DNA of 64,000 nucleotides from Promerops cafer (lineage: Eukaryota > Chordata > Aves > Passeriformes > Nectariniidae): contig VZSE01005952.1 in assembly GCA_013398275.1 (NCBI GenBank), positions 186,001 to 250,000 on the forward strand, written 5' to 3'. The notes below the pieces were generated by a model that was not told the DNA's origin, searched no databases, and saw only the letters and a program-made list of their open reading frames with translations. Both the position numbers and the translations under genes were made by a program. This document shows, piece after piece, positions 12,901 to 26,239 of the stretch; positions within the stretch are counted from its first letter, which is position 1; each line of letters begins with the position of its first letter.

Positions 12901-13870
12901 GAACAAGTATTTTTTACATTTTCCCTCTTCTTTAGTTAGCAATGACAATCAACACAAACAATCACAGAAAACTTTATTTTTTACCATTTACTTTAGTTTC
13001 CTAGAATTTTTTCCATCTAGAAAGACACAGATGACTAAGCCCATTTTAGGTGTGATGGTATAAAGCTAGAATTGTTTTTTATTTTCATTTTCCTATCCAG
13101 TTATGTATCAGCAATATGAAGAGTGAAATTCTAGAGTCCATGTCAATAAAATGAAAAGAGGACAGGTAAAACAAAAGCAGACAGAACAGAATGAACAAAT
13201 ACACACTGAAGATGGAAACAGAGGATAGCATTACCTTTTGATCTGCCATTCTTAGAAGTCCCTGATGTAGAGGGAATGATTTTCTTTCCATGGAATCCTA
13301 CAGAAACACAGAAGTTTGCCTACTTGTTAAATACAAAAGGTTAAGTAAAGTGTTAGGAAGCTAATTCAAAATTCAAGACTAATTTAGATTTCCTGAAGTA
13401 ATCATTATGACCACAACACTAGCCTCTTCTTACATATTTGTCTAAATAATAGTGATAATAAAGTTAGCAATAATTTAAAAGCTTTTCTTGTCAGGAGAGG
13501 ATTTTATGCTCAATCCTGAAGAATGCCACTTGAATGCCCAAGTAAAGGGCACCCATACAAGATACTAAATTGATTAATTGATACAGAAAAGCTGAATTAG
13601 GAATTTGAAAATGTCTTGAAAGATTAAGACCATTTTAGAGGGGAAAAACTGGAAACAATTAAGGAAGATTGAACAGTCTGAAAGAACACATGCCTAGTAT
13701 AAAAGATTGACTAAAAGACACAAAAAAGAAAGAGAAAGGAAAGCGGATGAAAAGAAAAAACCTTATAGACACAGTAAGCCATTATAGCTCCTTTGTTTTA
13801 TGGATGGTTAGCTTTAGTCCAAATTTTGCCACCTCTCATTGTCATGGTGGATTTAGCCACTTTCAATAAA
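9960..13870. other. Non-coding DNA, no gene recognised
   Basis: The longest open frame is 136 codons at 10,334-10,744 on the minus strand. It has no recognisable motif and no credible start or splice context. A T15 run lies at 11,992-12,006. A pyrimidine-rich stretch at about 12,155-12,480 shows no clear repeat identity. Nothing else stands out. Confidence 0.6.
11992..12006. repeat. Poly-T run (15)
   Basis: An uninterrupted T15 tract. It could be the reversed tail of a retroposed sequence, but no retroposon body is recognisable next to it. Confidence 0.9.
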
Positions 13871-13879
13871 ACATGAGCC

Positions 13880-14280
13880 TGCTGTGCTGGCCCTTGGGCA
13901 GATGCAGTTGTGGCACTGGTCCTTCAGCCCCTCAGGAGAGAACGTGCTGATGCTGAGCTTTGTGAGCTCCCCTCTGGGTGCCAGCATCACCTGGGAGGCT
14001 TTGTCCCATCAAACCCTCAGCTCTGGGACAGGACGTTGTCGCTGTGGAAATTGCTGGGCTGTCTTGGATTTCTGCAATTTTCTTGGTTCTTCTACCTTTT
14101 ACCCCCCCCACTTACAGCGTGAGTGAACAGGGGCTTGTGGTGACACCTCAGCAGAGCAGGAAGGTGCAAATGCACTGACCCTTGATCATGCTCAGGTCCT
14201 GCACCCCCTCCCAGGAGGCATGCCAGCTCCTGCCAGGGCAGTGTGAAGGCAGCTTGCACCTGCCACACTTTTCCAAGGTC
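13880..14280. other. GC-richer patch, identity unknown
   Basis: Base composition rises clearly above the AT-rich surroundings, which lengthens open frames by chance: three overlapping plus-strand frames of 66-80 codons begin here. None carries a recognised motif. Isolated GC-richer patches in bird DNA are sometimes old LTRs or gene remnants, but I see no TG/CA ends, poly-A signal arrangement or splice-bounded frame to support either. Confidence 0.4.
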
Positions 14281-14289
14281 TTCTGTCAG

Positions 14290-17200
14290 TCAGTCTAGAT
14301 ATAATGGGCTTCTCCAGGAAGCAAAAGGATAGAATCAGGCTTCTTATCCTCACTTTAAAAGTAGACAGTAACTTCAGAAATCTCTAAAACATATCCCAAA
14401 TTTTTGTACTGGCAGCTACATTGCTTTGGAGAAAATGACTTCTCTCAGAACCAAGAGGGTTTTAACTTTTACTTATGAATGACTTCATACTTGACTTCTG
14501 TATTTTTAAATGTATGTGCCTCTAAGGTAGAAGACGCAAAATCTAAAATAATTACTAAGCCTTGTAGCCAAAAGGAAAAAAAAAATATTAGAATCGGACT
14601 TCTGTGCTGGAACTTTAACCTATCGGAATTACATCAGGCTCAGGTTTTCACACTGGCCAGGGACATGCTATAGCATGCTGAATAGGATTCTTTATCTAAC
14701 AGTGACACCTTAGAGTGTTAAATTACAAAATAATTTTCAAGTCCAACTACTGGAAAAACTGCCTCCACTTGGGTTAGTCACAGTTCACAAGCAGGAGCAA
14801 TTTTACAATTTTATACTTTCAGTGACATCTCCTTTTAATATTTTTTCTAAAAAACCCTGTCTCCTAGAGTTTTTGTCCTATGCTGTTGCTAGAGGATTTA
14901 AACTTTAAATGTCAAAGTCTATCAGGAATGAAAATGTTGCTCTGGAAAGGTGAATCAACTCATGCATTAAGGAAACCATGACACGAATAAAACCTTCATG
15001 TTCAGAAAAAACTAAATCTGGGTCTATTGATAAAACAAATGCTCAGTTCTAGTGTTTGGTTTTCAGCCATAAACAATATGATGGGACTGATCATACAGGC
15101 AAAGATAAGAGCATGAATAAATGCTTTTGAGAGGCAATTAGAAGCAAGCAACAATTTTTGCAAAGTAGACTGATGTTAATTAACAAATAATTAATAAACT
15201 GAGTAAGTGTCTTCATATGAGGTGAAATGAGGATTTATTTAAAATAAGCGTATTGTTCTTATACTGGGGGGGTTTAAAACAATTTAACATTTAAAAAGAG
15301 CCACTTAGGGTCTCTCAAGGATGTGTGAACCCATGAAGAGACATTCTGATGGGAAATAATTTGAGATAAGCAGTACAATGTCACTGGACTGAACGTTTTT
15401 TCCCTAGAGTTGATGACAATTTTTTCAGCTATTTTCATCCAAAAATCTACTGTTCTTCATTTCTGTACAAACTGAATCAGAGATGTAATTCTAATCACAG
15501 ACTTAACTAATTTTATATTTATAATGAGTAGTTTCACTACAGAATCTGCAGTAAATTTTGGAATGTAAATTACTGTCTGGCTTCATTATTATATAATTAC
15601 ATTCTAATGGTCTAGATTGGTTACAGTGTTTGATTGTACTGCTTACACTACATTTAATAAACATTATTGCATTTAAAAGATTAGATATTTCATATCTATT
15701 AAGAAATACTTCTTAATGGAAGATAGTATCTCTAATACATAGTGGAGCATCATATTTCACAAAGCAATGTAATAAAGACAAATATCTGAACTGATGTTAC
15801 TAAATGAAAGTTTGACCAAATACTGACTAGTATCACTAAATTCTAACTGGTGCTAGTTAGCAAGATGAATCTCAGCAAGTTCACGCCAGTTTGCTGAGGC
15901 TGTGCCAAGAGGCAGTGTCAAAGAGGAAGGGTCACACAAGCTGCATTTGAGATGTGGATGCAAACTGGGAAAGTCAGCCAGCCTCTGGAGCTCCCCTGGC
16001 TGCCTGCCTCCCTGCTACGAGGGCCAAGGGAGCCTTGCTGTTTCTTGCCTTTGCTCAGCATCAGGCTCCTGCCATCCCAAGCTTATAGATGATCAAATGA
16101 GCCATATTCTGCTGCTCAGCATGTGCAGGGGGTTATCTCTGTTTATATTTACTATATATACCCCTGAAGACTTGGGTCTAGAAGTACTGCAAGCATAATA
16201 AACATAAAAATAAACATAAATCGAAGATGTTACATAACCATAAACCTATGAGACTGCTTACATCTCAGCAAGAACTTGGTGGCCTAGTAAAAGTTACATC
16301 TGTGTCTGTGCTGGAACATTTCACTGAATGAAGATTGTTCCCCACGTCGTGACCTATAAAAAACAATTCTGCATCCAGCCAATGGCTTCAGTCTTTTTTT
16401 TCAGTTCTACCACTGTATTCAGGTACATACAGGATGCAAGGGGGTAAAAGAATCTGGCAAGTGCTGTAACTTTATCTGCCCCAGCCAGATCTACCAGAGC
16501 TTGTTTGCTTAGAGCTTTTGGGCACCAGAGTGACCTCCCTGTTCTAAGTGTCATTCTGGAAATCCTGCCCTTCTCTCACGTTCTTTCCATTTTGCATGCT
16601 TTGTCTGCACTTTGGACCCTTTCTAACCCATGAGTGGACCAGCTGCATGATGCACCTTAGCACGGAACAAAACGTGGCCACTTCTTTGCCTCTTATTTCA
16701 GTTTGTTGTAATTTTCTATTAAAATCACTATCTGGAGAAAAGGCATGAAAAATGCTATTTGGGAACCTGGAATATCCTCTAGGTCATGATTCTCAAGCAC
16801 AGTACTGCAGCTTTTGCAGTCAATCACAACTGCACATTGTAACAGAGAAAATGAAGGCAGAAATCTCTCTGCATCCTCCAATACCCAGGCATTCCCTCTG
16901 TGGAAAACCAGCCATGGTACACACTGACACTCACCAGCATGGATAAATGCTGTGTTTTGTGATCACATGGACAACCACAAGGATTTCCAGCCTCCAGATG
17001 TGGGATGTAAAAGTAACAGAGAGGTCATTTATGTATAAAATTTACAAGCGTGCTGTAGGCTATTCACGTCCCTGCTTCCCTCTCTGACCCTGTGAAACCC
17101 TGTGAGGTTTAATACATTTTACACCCTTTCATCACACACGAGGTAACAGCACAGAAAAGCTCAGTATTCCCAGGTCTAGGACTTGTATGACACTGCAGAC

Positions 17201-19600
17201 CCCAGCACCATTCACAACAAGTTCAGGTTTCCACCTTTAAAGGGATTAGGCTCATTGTATTGTAGAAGACTGGTTATTTTGATGTTTATGCTTGAGTAAC
17301 AGAAACACACATTTAAATGTTTGCCTTAAAACAAAGAGAAAAATATTTTCTGACTGAATACAAAGTGTACCTGTGACCTTGACCTCAAAAAACCCTCCAA
17401 AGCTGATTAAACATCCATTAATTCAGTGTTTCAAGGGATATTTGACTTAGGGCAGGTATAAAGACCTAGACTTTATACATTAGATACACAGCACACAACT
17501 ATGATTATAAATCTCCTCTAGATGCAACAGCTAAAGATCTTACTAGCCTTCTGTTATTTTGAGAAAAGAGGAGGAAGAAAGGAAATCTTAGTCAGTGAAT
17601 TCACCTGCGGCCTGACAAATTACCTCATCCATTGCCACTAATATGAGCTTACCAAACTGAATTAATTCCTTTGCCACCATGATCTTTTTTCTAGTCCAGA
17701 GATCAAGGTCACGTTACACCCACAGAACACCAACCAGATGTGTATTACTCTTCATGAGACATCCTAATTCTTATTCCAGAGGCAGTAGCCACTAGTGGCC
17801 TATTAACTATTATATATTATAAAATCTTTCATACATTTCTGTCATTTACAGCTCCTACAAACTGCCCTTGCACAATGCAGTAATACATAAGGCTTAGGAA
17901 ACTGACCTCTAAAGAATATTAAATAGCTGTGTAGCAGCTAAAAAGCAATTATCTCTGTGACTATTTAGATATACCTAAGCAATTTTTAGCATTGATAGTG
18001 TTGGTAATGATCCCTCTTGGTGCTTTGATATCCCAAATCATGGCTAATCTATGCCCACTGCTTTGCATTACAAATGCAAACGTGTTTGCATTGATATAAA
18101 TACTAGACAAAATTAAATTAATGCCTCATTATTTTCCAGCTTATACATGCAAAGCTACTTGGAGCTGTCATTTTCTTTTCTATGATCTAATTACAAAGCC
18201 TAGAGGGATACAGAGAGGAAACCAAGTATTTGAGGAAATGGGATATACATGCTCCAAGGGTAGCCACGAGCTCAGCGGGCTGCAGGAGCAAAGCCCACCA
18301 AGCTTAAAACAGGTTAACAGTCAGCAGAATGTGTAGAAACGATAATAAATAGCTAAGTACAAATGAAAAAAAGCATCCCAGGAGAGCAGTGTAACTGCCA
18401 GGTGACAGAACCTGTGTAGGAAACAGCTATTTTATGCATTGTTAAGAGAGTAAGTAAGAAAGCAAAGTGTGTGTGCCAAGACTGTGCTCCCTTTGTTGCA
18501 CCCAGGCCCAGCAGGACCTGACTGTGCTGCCACGCTGACAGAAGTGAGAAAATGAATCCTATTTCTAATGAAACCACCTGTCCTCAGTGGTAACAGGCAA
18601 TTTCTGAGATTTTTTTACTCCAAGTCAGTGATTCTCCTGTTCTGCACAGATTTTTAAGCATGCCTGGAGACAATTCCATCAGAGTAATAAAGATAATCTC
18701 AGGTGGCTTGAAGGAGATTGAGGGAAATAGGAATAATGATGTTTTATATGATCAGATAGAGTAGCATTTAAAAAAGGTAGTATCATAGAAAAGAAAGTAA
18801 TTAACTTGTAAAATTTTACCTGGGGTAAAAATGATCCATTACACAGTAGTCATGTAGCCTGATTCCTCCCAGCAAGGCCTAGATCAAGGCCCAAAACTTC
18901 CCTAAATTTAGATAAAAAGGGAATAAAATTACTCAGGGTTCTGCATTCCAGTACACAACAGAATCATTTTTACCAAAGCTGCCACACAAATATTTAAACT
19001 ACCTGTACAATGTATGGAGCTATGCATGATTTAAATGTCTTCCCAACTTCAGAAATTAGCATGGCAACTTTGCAGCTCCTAAGCAAGTTGCTTCTACAAT
19101 AATAGAACTTTGAAACTCCGTGGAAGGATATGTTAGAAATTGCCTGTTCAAAGAAATTTATGATTTTATTATAGCTGCATATTGACTATTCCTACAATAA
19201 CCTGAAGGCAGAACCAAACAGTTTATTTATTCAAACTGCAAATGAAATTGGGCAAGAAAAGTAATTAGCAAGCAACAAAAAATAATGGAAAAGCACCATA
19301 AAAGCAGTTTTGAATTTATGTGGGTTGTCAGATAGTTAGAAAAATAACAGCTTAAATTTAAAAAGATCAACTTCTTTTTTTTTTTTTTTTCCACACAGCA
19401 CACAGTACATAAAGATTAACCATGAAGCTGGTTTTGTAAAAGCCCAGAAATCACAGGGTACTGTGCACATTGCCCAGCCACTGCTGCTTATGAGTGGAAA
19501 TGTTAACTCAAGAATCAGAAGTGCTCCTGCAGGCACCCGTGGGTGATAGATTGGAGCAATGCAAATAATATAAACTAAAAAGAAACCAATTTTCCAAAAT
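14290..19600. other. Non-coding AT-rich DNA
   Basis: No gene or repeat family is recognised. Minor items are a G7 run near 15,265, a GC-richer stretch at about 15,900-16,080, and a T16 run at 19,375-19,390. Open frames are all below 100 codons and lack motifs. Confidence 0.65.
19375..19390. repeat. Poly-T run (16)
   Basis: An uninterrupted T16 tract. On the minus strand it would be an A-tail following about 100 bp of GC-moderate sequence. I see no AATAAA signal at the right distance, so a processed pseudogene is not supported. Confidence 0.9.
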
Positions 19601-19607
19601 ACAGATC

Positions 19608-19632
19608 CTGTGGAGGGTTCTCCCCTCCGCAG
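19608..19632. repeat. Short stem-loop
   Basis: CTGTGGAGGG (19,608-19,617) pairs with CCCTCCGCAG (19,623-19,632) across a 5-nt loop, with one T-G pair in the stem. A T-rich run follows. The look is of a bacterial terminator, but in this vertebrate setting that reading does not apply. Confidence 0.7.
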
Positions 19633-19639
19633 TATTTAA

Positions 19640-20990
19640 TTTTTATATTAATAGGCTACATTTCTTGTCTGTGGAAATGAAAACTACGGTGAGCTTGGAA
19701 GTTTTCTGTAGGCCGGTGCTCCATTTTTCTCTTAGCTGTACCCCTCTAGAGCAAACTCAGCTCCAGCCCCACACCAGCTCGGGCACGGTCGTTTCCATCA
19801 CCAGAAGTTCAGTCCCTCTGACATTCCCGACTCCAGGTTTCACACTGCTACCCAACCTCCTCACTGTCCGAGGAAGGACTTCAACTTCCTGAATAGACAA
19901 CAGTTCCTCAAATTTCTTAACTCAGTTTAAGTCACAAGCTGGCTGTTTTGGGGAAAAATCGGACTACATGTCCCTTCATGTAGTAATGTTGCTTGTCTCC
20001 TATTCAATCCATAATCCTCTCTACTGTCAATGCTCTGCCATAACTGTTCAGTCCCTTCCACTCCAGCTGTAAATCTGCCCGTTGCAGTCTCGGTTTAATT
20101 CTCTCAGCTGGTTTCCACTCTCATGTGTCTGCAGCCCAGGGGCTGGGATGCTCTGGCCTTTCCTGGAGCTGCCAGTCCCTTCCCAGCTCCGCACCCGCTC
20201 CAGCTGGGGAGGCCTCGGACAGGAGGCTGCTGGACACAGGAACTGAGCCCAGAAACTCAGGCCAGCACAAGCCCAGACTGCCCAAGGGCCCTTGCCAGGA
20301 CAGGAAAATGCACCAGCAGTGGCAAAAAAGATCATGGTGTTTTTTGGGTTTTTTTTAACAGTGCTAAAACCTTCTCAAAAGACACTCTGTTTTAATAGGA
20401 CTCTCTCATTTCCCCTGCCCCTACAAAGTAGTACATATATGGTTTTACCCATGCTTCCCTCTATTCCCCAACTGCAATGCTATCTTTATAAATATTTTCC
20501 TGCTGCTTAATGCAGCTATGAATTTCATAGAGCTCAGGGTTAAAGCAGCAAGAAACAGCTGGATTATCACTTTGGCAGTTCTGTTTTTGCATGGTCACTT
20601 TGGTCTCAGTGTGGAAAAGAGAGTAAATAATGGCTATTACTATTCTGATGAATAAGCCCCCAGTGAGGACATAATCACAATTTCAAAAATAAAAGGGTGA
20701 ATTCTTATGCTTATTTTGGATATTTGTATTCCTTTTAATGGAATGGTCTCTTATACCATATTTTACTAGCAAGGCATATAATTTGTTTCTTTTTTAAATC
20801 TGGAGCAGAATATTCCTGAATACCATAAAATCCAAACTACAACCCCCACCATGCAGCTATGGATTGTAAAGTCAGGCTTTGCACTAAGCATTAGGATTTC
20901 ACTGAAAACCACTGTAGGCTTTTGTCTTTGATTTTTATAAAATACACTCCAGCGATCAGATGTGAGTCAATGTTCAAAGTCTTAAAAATC
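19640..20990. other. Non-coding DNA with a GC-rich patch at 20,100-20,330
   Basis: The patch at about 20,100-20,330 is among the most GC-rich in the window and has overlapping open frames on both strands (95 codons minus, 90 and 77 plus). None shows a motif, signal peptide or splice-bounded structure. It is followed by a short G/T-rich run near 20,337-20,356. I cannot identify the patch. Confidence 0.45.
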
Positions 20991-21024
20991 TGTAATCATG
21001 AGCATTTCAAACAAGAGAATGGAA

Positions 21025-21303
21025 GGAAAGAGAAAGAAAGAAAGAAAGAATGAGAGAAAGAGAGTGGAAGGAAGGACTCCAGGAAGGACGGAAAAGAGAA
21101 AGAAAGAGAGAAAGANNNNNNNNNNNNNNNNNNNNNNNNNNNNNNNNNNNNNNNNNNNNNNNNNNNNNNNNNNNNNNNNNNNNNNNNNNNNNNNNNNNNN
21201 NNNNNNNNNNNNNNNNNNNNNNNNNNNNNNNNNNNNNNNNNNNNNNNNNNNNNNNNNNNNNNNNNNNNNNNNNNNNNNNNNNNNNNNNNNNNNNNNNNNN
21301 NNN

Positions 21304-21358
<55 letters not shown>

Positions 21359-21370
21359 AAAAGAAAGGAG
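21025..21370 (+). repeat. GAAA microsatellite interrupted by an assembly gap
   Basis: Imperfect purine-only repeats (GAAA with GGAA variants) run up to 21,115. A block of Ns fills 21,116-21,303, and a purer GAAA array resumes at 21,304 and fades at about 21,370. The lysine/arginine-rich frames read through this array are artefacts of the repeat and the Ns. Confidence 0.95.
21116..21303. other. Assembly gap (188 Ns)
   Basis: A run of 188 unresolved bases lies inside the GAAA microsatellite, where short-read or low-coverage assembly commonly fails. The true length may differ from 188. Confidence 0.98.
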
Positions 21371-21419
21371 TTATTGCTTCTGATATTTTGTATTATATCA
21401 GTAGCTGCAATTCAGTGAC

Positions 21420-22860
21420 CAGTAATTTTTCTGAGACAAATATTTAAGACCCTCTCTCCTAAAAAAAGAGGGGTGAGGAATCGAACTAAATATTTGAGAT
21501 TTAAAGATGCTCGCAAAACAATTTGAGTAATTAAAAAAACCCAAGCAAACAACACATTAAAAAAAAAAAAAAGACACCAAACCCCAAAAGAAACACAATA
21601 TACAGAAAATAGCAACATTTTTTCTGAACAGAAAAATATTAGGTCCTGTTTTAATATTTTATAGTCTCACATTTCCTTCTCCTTTGAAAAATAAAGACAG
21701 AAAAAAGCACTCTAACTGGCAACAACAATAAGGTGCATAATCCTTCCACATACAGACTCTACTTAAAAGCAGAGAAGATTATAGAAGTATTTCAGTACAG
21801 AGCAAGGCTGCACTTTTGAAAAGGATTTCTTAGTTATCCTCACATCATAAAGTTGCTTTTGCATCACAGAGTGAGCTTAGAGGAAACAGAAATGAAATAA
21901 GTTCTCCTTCCACTTGAAGCTTGGCCAGCTGTGGTCCAGGGAACAATTCTCTCCTAACAGCACTGGGTGGAGTCTGAGGTACCTCCCACGGTACAGTGTG
22001 GCCATGGCTTCACCACACAGGTGCTGGTCCAAACTACTTCCACATGTAGATTAATTCAGCACAATTTTTGCTTTCAACCTGCACGAATTGGGAATTCCTC
22101 TCCCATGCTCTATTGTGATGGTGGCATGTATTTTGGACAGAATTATACAATGTTTATATCTGATATATTCTATTTCTTTTCAAATACGTTCGTAGGGGCT
22201 TTCTCAATCTGTGTCAATGGCAGAATAAAAATTATGTACATTGGGTACTCATATTTACCAGGTTACTGGTTGTTTATTTGGGTATTTAATCTAAAATAAT
22301 CTCACTTTAATTTCCCAATGTACACATTTTAAGGCAGAAGAAGTAGCAAAGGAATTTAAAAAACTCCCTAACATTTTGGACGCACTAATGCAAGTTAGTT
22401 TCATTTAAGTCCACAGTTAAGTTCTTTTCTAGAGAGGAGTCTGAGAATATAATTTTCTCCTGGCTTCTTTCATGCACTGCATGTTATCTCAATTAGCTTA
22501 AGGCTATACCACCTCTGACAGATTACCATTATTTTACATCTGTTGTACAGATATAAATCTGTAGCACAAATATTATCAAGTTTCATATGGGAAGTTCTAG
22601 CAAAAAACAAGTTTATCATACAAGAATCCAGCTCCAAAATCTCTATACTCAAAGTGTTTCATGGGATATTAAAATCCATGGATTCTAAATGTATTTCAAA
22701 ACACAGCAGTGGGCAGGCTTATGGCAGATGGTAACAGATGACTGGGCTCAGCCTCTGTATGTTTGTCTTTTTCCCAGCTCCTCTCAAAAGGCAAAACCCA
22801 CTTGCTTATTTATGTCCTCTGCAGAAAAGCTCACAGGTCCTGGCCCTGAGAGTTTACGTA
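21420..22860. other. Non-coding AT-rich DNA
   Basis: No gene is recognised. An A14 run lies at 21,559-21,572. The longest plus-strand frame (110 codons at 21,967-22,299) shows no motif and has no support as an exon. Confidence 0.6.
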
Positions 22861-22864
22861 CAAA

Positions 22865-22922
22865 GTGAAATCCAATTCCTGCTAAAATTCTTATTGACCC
22901 CAATACAGCCATGATTTCACCC
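22865..22922. repeat. Possible palindromic ancient repeat fragment
   Basis: GTGAAATC at 22,865-22,872 and GATTTCAC at 22,913-22,920 form perfect 8-bp inverted arms about 40 bp apart. The interior (ATTCTTATTGACCCCAATAC) resembles the core of a palindromic motif I know as abundant in reptile genomes (ATTGACTTCAATGGGG flanked by GGTGAAATC and GATTTCACC). I infer an old copy; the family name is unknown to me. Confidence 0.35.
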
Positions 22923-22929
22923 AGTGACT

Positions 22930-25900
22930 TCACCACAATATCTCCGCAGGCAAGCCTGGAAAATGATACACTGATACTGCAGCTCCTTGGATTGCAGCAG
23001 TCAAAACTCTGCTGTTTTTCTCAGAAACACTCCTGAAAAGAAGGTACAATCAGGTGGTGTATATTGAGACATATCTGGGTAGCTCTGGGTACACCAAGTC
23101 TCAAAACACCCACTGCTCTAACACAGGATACTTTACACACGGGAATGATTTCTAAATGACAGACCTTAATCAAGAATAATACCCAAGCTCAGGCATGAAT
23201 AGAAGACATGGACCAGGTTACTCTCTAATTAAATATGGAGTCAAATACTTAAAATTAATTAATATTTTAAACCCTTGGGGTTTATCTCCAGACAGAGATT
23301 CTATAAGAGAATCACGAGATACATAAATTATCTTTCAAGAGAACAACGTTGGTGTTTACCAGTTCATTTGTTTTGCAATATTACTTCCAGAAATAACCTC
23401 CAAATATGCATTGGCCCATATTACATTGATCTGTAATTAAAAGATGATCATTAAGGTTACAGTGTTAAACTATCAGAAATTAGACATATGCAGTCCCAGT
23501 TTCCCCTTCAGTGCTGACTCCCAGTCTTCCTTTCTTCTTCCCCTCCCCTGCCCATTCCCAGTTTTGTTCTGTCTCTCCACCACCCTAATGCAATCAGCAC
23601 TCTGGGCAGGTGTAATCCCAGTCCCTCCCACAGCTCTCCTTCTCCCAGACATCCTGCCCTGACTCCTCAGCAGTGCATCAGTACAAATTCTTCCTCTGAT
23701 TTCCGAAATCTGGCATCAGCATCCATGATACTGATACTGAGGAAATCCCACTGTTCACAGATTTGGAGCTCAGACCCCACACAGTCCCCAACAAGCAGGA
23801 GGTCTAATGGTAAGAACTGTCCTGCTCAGTGTTGGAACATGCCTGGTGCAAACATCATTCCTGGTAATCAATTTTTAAATCTGAATTGTCTTCCTGGTCT
23901 TGTAAGTACTCAGACATTTTCAAACGTTCAAAACTTGTCTGAGTTCAGATACTCTTTACAGAAATGGTGAAAGGGATGTGCCACTGGCACAGTGGATGAA
24001 TTGTAAGACTCCCTACACACGGAACCAAGGACTTCTCAAGTATTGTCAAAATACTTCAATATGGTTAATGCAGCCAAGTTACCTAACAGGTTCCTTAGAA
24101 AAGAACACTGCTGCCTCACTTATGGATGTCAACACAAATAATAGCAGATTGGGATACTGAAGTAGCTCAAATAATGTCTCCAGTTCTGACACCTTAAGAA
24201 GACACAAAACTGCCACCCTACATGTAGTGCACCTAGGGAGAGTTCTTCTTAAATTATATCATTTGTGATCTCTGTTTTCCATTTCCACAGAACCTCAGTT
24301 AAAATCTTGCCAGTATGCCATATTACCAGCACAGAGTAACAGAAAGTCATGAACAGAAGTCAGTAACAGAGAGAAATCTTTGCCACAGAGAAACTCAAGC
24401 AAACATGCAATGGGATGCAGAAAAAGCACCCTCTTCAAAAGGTACACCACCTTTTCTGCTTAATTCTACCTCAGTTCAACAAATATATGCATCAGAATAA
24501 ATTTAATCACTTGTAGATTTTTCTACTATAAGCAGGGAAGGAAATAGTCAGCAGAGGAATGAGATAATAATGCTGGGGATACCTTCTGGTCAAGAACTGA
24601 ACCTTAAAGGTACCCTGTATGTATTTTGCTGTTTAGCTATACTAACAACTCACATTCAGCAAGGAACAAAGGATTCCCACAACTTTCTGATTATTGGATT
24701 GGGTTCACCAAGATCAACTCATGGTTTATCTGAGGTCACCCAGTATGTTTTTTATGAGTGCATTACTATTGCTTTTTCTAAAACAATTCTGGGAGGTTTC
24801 AAAACCTTAGCATGACCAGAGAGGAACTACACCATTGTATTCCTTTTCCAGTCACAAGGAGCACAGCAAATCATCTGTAACTGCTTGATAAATGCCATTC
24901 TGCAGTGTTATAAAGTAGCTGGTGTTTGTCAAGGATGTCTCAAAGGGTAAATGATTATTTATTTCAAAGTTCAAAGGGTGAACACAAATTTAGCTGGCAT
25001 TACAGAGATGCTCTGGTTGGAAGAATACCAGCAAATGTATCAGGCATGTTTTCCCAGTCTATAGTAAAGGGTTAATTTGCACTGCCCCTTGCACGGCCAC
25101 TGAGAGGTATTTACTGCCACTTTCCTGCTCCCTACTAGCCTTTAATTTACAGTTCTTCCAGTGAGGTTGTTACAAAGGCCTGAGAAGTCATTAGCCAATT
25201 CCTGAAGTGCTAAATCCAGAGATAGGCACTATCCCAGGGCATGCACAGCAGTAGAGCAATTCACAGTCAAACCAAAATGAAATTATTTGAGAATGACAGT
25301 GATTTAAATAAACTAGTTTCAGATCAGTTTATTTTAATTCTATAATTAAGCTTATATAGTTTTATTGACCTACAGGTTTTCAAAACAGGTTTCAAGACAG
25401 AAATTAAGTTCAGAAATGTTTAAAACACACAAAAACCCCACAACAAACCAAGGGAAAAGAACCCTTCAGGCTGATTTAGGAGCAAATTCTGACATCTGTA
25501 CTCCAGTTTAGCATTTTGAATCAGACTGATAAAAACATTAAGTCGTCTCTAACTGGTGATAATGAATGCAATCAAGCCATCTCAAGAGAATTATGTTTCT
25601 GAATAAATGCCAATTATGTGATTAGAACTTACTTATCACTGTCATCACTTTATTCTGAACAAAAATAAGTTTTCTTTTTTCTTTTTTGCAACTGCTAGAC
25701 ATACTGTATATACAATATGACATTAGAAAATTAAAAATCACACGATTGCCTCAGGATAAGATGCTTAAATTATAACTATTCATTTTTCTTCAAAAATGTC
25801 TCTCTATCTGAGCAGTATTTTAAACGTATTTTAATATGCAACCTCAGTAGAATATGGTGTGCAACTATAGCATTGTATGTTTTGTTAGAAAACTAGAAAC

Positions 25901-26190
25901 CATTTCTAAAATGCTTCAGTTTCTTGTAACTGAGCTTGTGTAACTTTTGAACTTGTGGTGCTGTCTCCAGTCCCTCCACGCATCCCAGCACAGAGGCTGA
26001 AAGGTTTCTTTGGTTTTGTTGTCAGGGACCACTGATACTCCTGACTACAGGAAGATACCACAGGTGTAACCCATAATACTCCTGAATGGGCAGGATTTTG
26101 GAGTTTTCCTGCAGAAGTTTTCTCTTGCATTACCCCAAAATGCACTGCAAAAGAGACTACTCCCCTAGAAAACAAAATGGTGGAAGTTCT
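22930..26190. other. Non-coding DNA, one pyrimidine-rich stretch
   Basis: A C/T-rich stretch at about 23,500-23,670 gives a 72-codon plus-strand frame with no motif. The remaining frames are under 90 codons. No repeat family is recognised. Confidence 0.6.
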
Positions 26191-26196
26191 ATTTAC

Positions 26197-26238
26197 ATTT
26201 TATTTTATTTTATTTTAAATTTCTTTTTTTTTTTTTTT
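26197..26238. repeat. ATTTT pentanucleotide repeat plus poly-T
   Basis: About four units of ATTTT (26,197-26,217) are followed within a few bases by a T15 run (26,224-26,238). This is simple sequence with no attached retroposon that I can recognise. Confidence 0.85.
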
Positions 26239-26239
26239 C

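Noticed and set aside
19375..19536. Possible processed pseudogene ending in a 16-base A-tail (minus strand)
   Set aside because: No AATAAA signal at the usual distance and no recognisable mRNA body.
19608..19650. Stem-loop followed by T-rich sequence, like a rho-independent terminator
   Set aside because: The window is vertebrate nuclear DNA, so a bacterial terminator makes no sense here.
20998..21447. Open frame of 149 codons, lysine/arginine/glutamate-rich
   Set aside because: It is the GAAA microsatellite read in frame, and two thirds of it is Ns.
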